Assembly (NCBI GenBank): GCA_023392975.1
Contig: JAEWNA010000054.1
Location: 1 to 16,750 of the forward strand
Length of the DNA stretch: 16,750 nt
Source: Pseudomonadota bacterium
GTDB lineage: Bacteria; Pseudomonadota; Gammaproteobacteria; Xanthomonadales; Xanthomonadaceae
Reading direction: 5' to 3'
The notes beneath the pieces were generated by a model. It ran no database searches. It saw only the letters and a list, made by a program, of their open reading frames with translations, and was not told the origin of the DNA. A program made the position numbers and the translations under genes. This document shows, in pieces, positions 13,293 to 16,750 of the stretch (positions within the stretch are counted from its first letter, which is position 1; every line of letters starts with the position of its first letter).

Positions 13293-15095
13293 ATGAAAAC
13301 GACCCTGCTCGCCGCTGCGCTCGCCGCTGCGCTCGCCGGCCTGCTCGCCGCCGCCTCGCCCGCGCATGCGGCCAAGCCCGCCCCCGTCGCGTCCGCCCGC
13401 CCGGTGCCTGCGTGGGTGCAGACCAGCAACGCGGATGCCCGCATCCTGCTCGACGCCCAGCTGCGGTTCTCGCCCGAATCGGCCTCGTTCTTCGGCGTGC
13501 CCGGCTACGACGCCAAGGTCACCGACCTCGGTCCGGACAATGGCAAGCGCGCCCGGGCGGCCATCGCCGAGGCCCGCGCCGCGCTGCAGGAGAAGCTGAA
13601 GCTCGAACGCGACCCGAACGTGCGCCAGGACCTCGAGATCATGATCGGCGCCGCCGGCGACGCGATCGAATCCAGCGAGGTCAACGAGCGCCTGCTGCTG
13701 CCCTGGTACGACGCGCCGCAGCTGGTGTTCGGCGGGATCAGCGGCCTGCTGTCCGACCAGACACCCGCCGATCGCCGCGCCAAGGCGCTGGACCGGCTGA
13801 AGGCCTACGTCGGCCTTCAGCCCGGCACCACGCCGATGATGTCGCTCGCCCGCCAGCGCTACGAGGAACGCGCCGGCGACGCCAAGCTGCTGCGGCCGTC
13901 GAAGCTGGAGGTCGAGCAGGCGCTGAACAACGCCCAGACCTATGCCGCCGGCATCCGCAAGCTGTTCGACAAGTACAAGATCAAGGGCGGCGAGGCCGCG
14001 CTGAAGGCCCTCGACGCGCAGACCGCCGACTATCTCGCCTGGGTGCGCGCCACCGTGCTGCCGCAGGCCCGCGCCGACACCCAGCTGCCGCGCGAACTCT
14101 ATGCGCTGCAGCTGAAGAACGTCGGCATCGACATCCCGCCGGAGACGCTGATCCAGCGCGCCCGCCTGGAGTTCATGGAGACCCGCGCGGCGATGCAGCA
14201 GCTCGCGCCGCTGGTCGCGAAGGCGAAGGGCATCGACGCCACCGACTACCGCGACGTGATCCGCGCGCTGAAGAAGGACACGATCCCCAACGACCAGCTC
14301 GAAGCGCGCTATCGCCAGGTGATCGACGCGATCGACCCGATCATCCGCCGCGAGCGCATCGTCGACGTGCCGCAGCGGCCGATGATCATGCGCCTCGGCA
14401 CCGACGCCGAGAACGCGCAGCAGCCGGCGCCGCACTTCCTGCCCGCGCCGCTGGTGGGCAACACCGGGCAGCAGGGCCAGTTCGTGCTGCCGCTGGCCAA
14501 CCCGGCCGCCGGCGACGCCGACCAGTACGACGACTTCAACTTCCCGTCCGTGGCGTGGACGCTGTCCGCGCACGAAGGCCGCCCCGGCCACGAGCTGCAG
14601 TTCACCGCGATGGTCGAGCGTGGCGTGTCGCTGGCGCGCAGCCTGTTCGCGTTCAACTCGGTCAACGTCGAAGGCTGGGCGCTGTACGCCGAGGCGGAGA
14701 TGGTGCCGTACGAGCCGCTGGACGGGCAGCTGATCGCGCTGCAGTTCCGGCTGATGCGCGCCGCGCGTGCGATGCTCGACCCGATGCTCAACCTCGGCAT
14801 GATCGATCGCGCCCGTGCCGAGAAGGTGCTGATGGAGGACGTCGGCCTGTCGAAGGCGATGGCGCGGCAGGAACTCGACCGCTACACCTTCAACGCCCCG
14901 GGCCAGGCCGGCAGCTATTTCTACGGCTATTCGCGCCTGCTGGAACTGCGCGCCGAGACCGAACTCGCGCTCGGCGACAAGTTCGACCGCCTCGCCTTCA
15001 ACAACTTCGTCATCGACCAGGGCATGCTGCCCCCCGACCTGCTGGCGAAGGCGGTGCGCGAACAGTTCATCCCGGCGCAGAAGGCGAAGCCCTGA
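13293..15095 (+). CDS. Exported DUF885 family protein, putative zinc-dependent peptidase
   Basis: This encodes 600 residues from ATG 13293, which is preceded by GGAG (13280-13283) at good spacing. The in-frame GTG at 13278 overlaps that site and is less likely. Residues 1-25 are a signal peptide (KTTLLAAALAAALAGLL, then ASPAHA), predicting periplasmic location. The DUF885 hallmark is AHEGRPGHELQF: His427, Glu428 and His433 are likely zinc ligands and catalytic base, and Glu460 in VEGWALYAE is a likely third ligand. Other family stretches are the QDLEIM and LPWYDAPQ region and YSRLLELRAETELALGDKFD near the end. From memory, members are annotated as hypothetical metallo-hydrolases with little biochemistry. 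The substrate is unknown; the neighbouring peptidases suggest peptides. It converges on the S8 protease gene with only 19 bp between stops. Confidence 0.9.
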   Translation: MKTTLLAAALAAALAGLLAAASPAHAAKPAPVASARPVPAWVQTSNADARILLDAQLRFSPESASFFGVPGYDAKVTDLGPDNGKRARAAIAEARAALQEKLKLERDPNVRQDLEIMIGAAGDAIESSEVNERLLLPWYDAPQLVFGGISGLLSDQTPADRRAKALDRLKAYVGLQPGTTPMMSLARQRYEERAGDAKLLRPSKLEVEQALNNAQTYAAGIRKLFDKYKIKGGEAALKALDAQTADYLAWVRATVLPQARADTQLPRELYALQLKNVGIDIPPETLIQRARLEFMETRAAMQQLAPLVAKAKGIDATDYRDVIRALKKDTIPNDQLEARYRQVIDAIDPIIRRERIVDVPQRPMIMRLGTDAENAQQPAPHFLPAPLVGNTGQQGQFVLPLANPAAGDADQYDDFNFPSVAWTLSAHEGRPGHELQFTAMVERGVSLARSLFAFNSVNVEGWALYAEAEMVPYEPLDGQLIALQFRLMRAARAMLDPMLNLGMIDRARAEKVLMEDVGLSKAMARQELDRYTFNAPGQAGSYFYGYSRLLELRAETELALGDKFDRLAFNNFVIDQGMLPPDLLAKAVREQFIPAQKAKP

Positions 15096-15114
15096 GCCGG
15101 GGCGCGGCCGTCGC

Positions 15115-16554
15115 TCAGCCGCCGGGCGCCGGACGCGCGCGCGGCGGCAGCTTCGGCAGGGCGCCTTCGAGCGGGATCGGCGCGAACAGCGCCGGCGCCA
15201 GCAGCTGCAGCGCATCGCGGCAGTGGAGGAAGGGATAGTCGCGTCCGTTGCCGGCCGGGTCGACGACCCGGTCCGGCGACAGCCGCATCGCCTCCATGCG
15301 CTGCGCCACGGTCGACAGCGGCGCGGCCTGCTTCAACGCCGCCGCGCAGGCCGCGGCCATCGGCGCCGCCTGCGAACTGCCGCCGAAGTTCGACGTGCCG
15401 CCGTTGAAGCCCGGTGCGCGCACGAACGCACCGGCGGCGAACAGGTCGGTCGTTGCGCTGCGGTTGGTGAAGCACGCGACCTGCTTCGGTGCGGTGGACG
15501 CCTCGGTGCAGCCGAGGAACGTGATCGCGCCGCCGGTGAAATCCCAGGTCGCGCTGGTCGACACCACCTCCCGCAGGCAGGCCGGGACGCTCATCGCGTT
15601 CGGATTCGCCTGGTTGCCCGCCGACGCGGTCACGACGGCGCCCAGCGCCTCGAGATTGGCGACCGCGACCGCGAGCGCCTGGCTCCAGGCCGCGATGTTG
15701 TCGCAATCGCCGGAGAACAGCGCGTCGGTGCCGAGGCTGAGGTTGACGGCGTCCACGTCGGGATGGTGGCTCGCGATCCAGTCCAGCGCCGACAGCACGT
15801 CGGCGGTGCCGGAAAAGCGCCCGTTGCGGTCGAGCACCTTCACCGCCACCAGCGACGCCGCCGGCAGCACGCCGCGCGGCGCGAGCGTGCCGTCGCCGCC
15901 GATGATGCCGGCGACGTTGGTGCCATGCCCCTGGTCGTCCTCCGCGGCGCCCGCACCGGACTGCGTCGACGTGCCGTTGGGACAGCAGTTCGCCGCGCAG
16001 AAGCACTGCTGGCCGACGATCCGGTTGCGGAAGTCGACATGGTCGGTGTCGATGCCGGTGTCGACCACCGCCACCTTCATGCCGCTGCCGGAGACCCCGA
16101 GTTCGGGCAACTGGTGCGCCTGGTTGAGCACGGTGGACTCGTCCGGCGCCGACGCCATGCCGCCGTCCGTGTCGAGATCCACGCGCAGCACGCGCGGGTC
16201 ACGCGCGAGCGTCGCCAGCGCGCGCGCATCCGCGACGACGAGGACCGCGGGGATCCGCTCGAAGCGGCGCAGGACCCGCGCCCGCCCGGCCGGCAGAGAC
16301 CACAACACCCGATCGACCTGCGCCTGCACCTTTGGATGCAGTGTCGGCGACGGCGCGGCCTCGCCGACGCGCTTGCCGCGCAGGCTGGGCGTCGTCGCCC
16401 TCCCGGCCCGCGGCTGCAGCATCACCAGGACACGGGCCGAGCCGTCCGCGGCCGCCTTGCGCAGCGCGGCATCGGCGACCTTCGGAGGCTGTGCGGCGGC
16501 CGTGCAGGCGAACAGGAGCCAAAGTGCAGCCGCCAACGGGAGGCGTCGTTTCAT
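15115..16554 (-). CDS. Secreted subtilisin-like serine protease (S8 family)
   Basis: This encodes 479 residues from the ATG with first base 16554, with GGAG about 7 nt upstream. A longer frame to 16635 would precede the signal peptide with 27 unlikely residues. Residues 1-21 (MKRRLPLAAALWLLFACTAAA) are a signal peptide. Residues about 25-125 form an inhibitor-like propeptide (SARVLVMLQPRAG, VLVVADARAL). The catalytic triad is Asp165 in VAVVDTGIDT, His210 in GHGTNVAGI and Ser394 in GGSSQAAPMAA, with Asn314 in SAGN at the oxyanion hole. The serine motif is GSSQAAP rather than GTSMAAP. There is a Cys-rich insert, CFCAANCCPNG (184-194), between Asp and His, and six more Cys in the catalytic region (284, 326, 349, 361, 403, 445), implying disulfides. 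The C-terminus is a short Pro/Arg tail with no P-domain or PPC domain. Confidence 0.93.
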   Translation of the reverse strand: MKRRLPLAAALWLLFACTAAAQPPKVADAALRKAAADGSARVLVMLQPRAGRATTPSLRGKRVGEAAPSPTLHPKVQAQVDRVLWSLPAGRARVLRRFERIPAVLVVADARALATLARDPRVLRVDLDTDGGMASAPDESTVLNQAHQLPELGVSGSGMKVAVVDTGIDTDHVDFRNRIVGQQCFCAANCCPNGTSTQSGAGAAEDDQGHGTNVAGIIGGDGTLAPRGVLPAASLVAVKVLDRNGRFSGTADVLSALDWIASHHPDVDAVNLSLGTDALFSGDCDNIAAWSQALAVAVANLEALGAVVTASAGNQANPNAMSVPACLREVVSTSATWDFTGGAITFLGCTEASTAPKQVACFTNRSATTDLFAAGAFVRAPGFNGGTSNFGGSSQAAPMAAACAAALKQAAPLSTVAQRMEAMRLSPDRVVDPAGNGRDYPFLHCRDALQLLAPALFAPIPLEGALPKLPPRARPAPGG

Positions 16555-16631
16555 CCTCGGACTCCGGTGGCGGCACCCGGCCGCCCTGTCGCGGCAGCAT
16601 GCCACGCCAGGGCAGCGTCGGCCCGCGCGGG

Positions 16632-16750
16632 TCACGGCGCCGGCGCGATGACGATCCGCGACGCGGCGGTCCGCGCGCGGACCGCTGTGCCGTACATCAA
16701 CTCGGCCCCCGCCGGCGGCGCGAGATAGTCGCCGGCGTTGCCGACCCGCG
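16632..16750 (-). CDS. C-terminal end of an unidentified gene (partial)
   Basis: The frame is open from the window edge to a TGA whose complement is 16632-16634, giving 38 visible residues. They read as plausible protein, including NAGDYLAPPAGAELMYGTA and ending RIVIAPAP, with balanced composition rather than the Arg/Ala-rich look of shadow frames. I do not recognise the family. The gene would run into the S8 protease gene on the same strand, with 77 bp between its stop and the protease ATG, so they could be co-transcribed. Confidence 0.45.
   Translation of the reverse strand, partial: RVGNAGDYLAPPAGAELMYGTAVRARTAASRIVIAPAP

Noticed and set aside
12981..15215. Minus-strand frame opposite the DUF885 gene
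   Set aside because: It spans several gene boundaries and has shadow-like composition.
1..16750. CRISPR arrays, tRNA/rRNA genes, prophage genes
   Set aside because: No regularly spaced repeats, cloverleaf sequences, rRNA-like stretches or phage structural genes were found on reading both strands.

Overview
The window is very GC-rich, gene-dense chromosomal DNA from a gammaproteobacterium. It looks like the family Xanthomonadaceae, near Lysobacter, Luteimonas or Xanthomonas. This is inferred from the pairing of a small DUF2782 lipoprotein gene with polA, an sRNA-like locus with C-rich loops just after polA (compare Xanthomonas sX13), a Nu-class YfcG-type GST, and several exported peptidases. 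No alignment could be run, so genus is not fixed.

Layout. 1-114 is the 3' end of a ComF-type phosphoribosyltransferase gene. It converges on an exported TPR-like protein (125-1006, minus), which is followed on the same strand by a DUF2782 lipoprotein (1078-1368, minus). Divergent from that is polA (1452-4235), complete with all three enzymatic domains. The 455-bp gap after polA is not empty. It holds a structured 3' region ending in a textbook intrinsic terminator (4381-4404), then a candidate ncRNA (about 4527-4640) of four consecutive hairpins, the last a terminator. A DUF421/YetF membrane protein follows (4691-5170). It converges on hemF, oxygen-dependent coproporphyrinogen oxidase (5210-6142, minus).

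6143-6957 is a compositional island. One AT-rich gene of unknown function (6188-6952) sits in DNA otherwise near two-thirds GC or higher, and perfect 9-bp inverted repeats bracket it exactly (6145-6153 and 6949-6957). This is the most unusual part of the window. Next come uvrD (7000-9192, minus) and a YqhA/UPF0114 membrane protein (9281-9865, minus), divergent from a yfcG-type glutathione transferase (10018-10719). An inverted pair of palindromic repeats resembling a REPIN follows (10732-10795).

The right third encodes three exported peptidases or peptidase-like proteins: a dipeptidyl-peptidase IV-type S9 enzyme (10868-13135), a DUF885 putative zinc hydrolase (13293-15095) and a subtilisin-like S8 protease (15115-16554, minus). 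Together they suit a bacterium that feeds on external protein. The last 119 bases hold the 3' end of one more minus-strand gene that I do not recognise.

The two DNA-repair genes polA and uvrD share a near-identical start region, with a -10-like hexamer ending exactly 6 nt before the ATG. This predicts leaderless mRNAs. No rRNA, tRNA, CRISPR array, transposase or integrase was seen.
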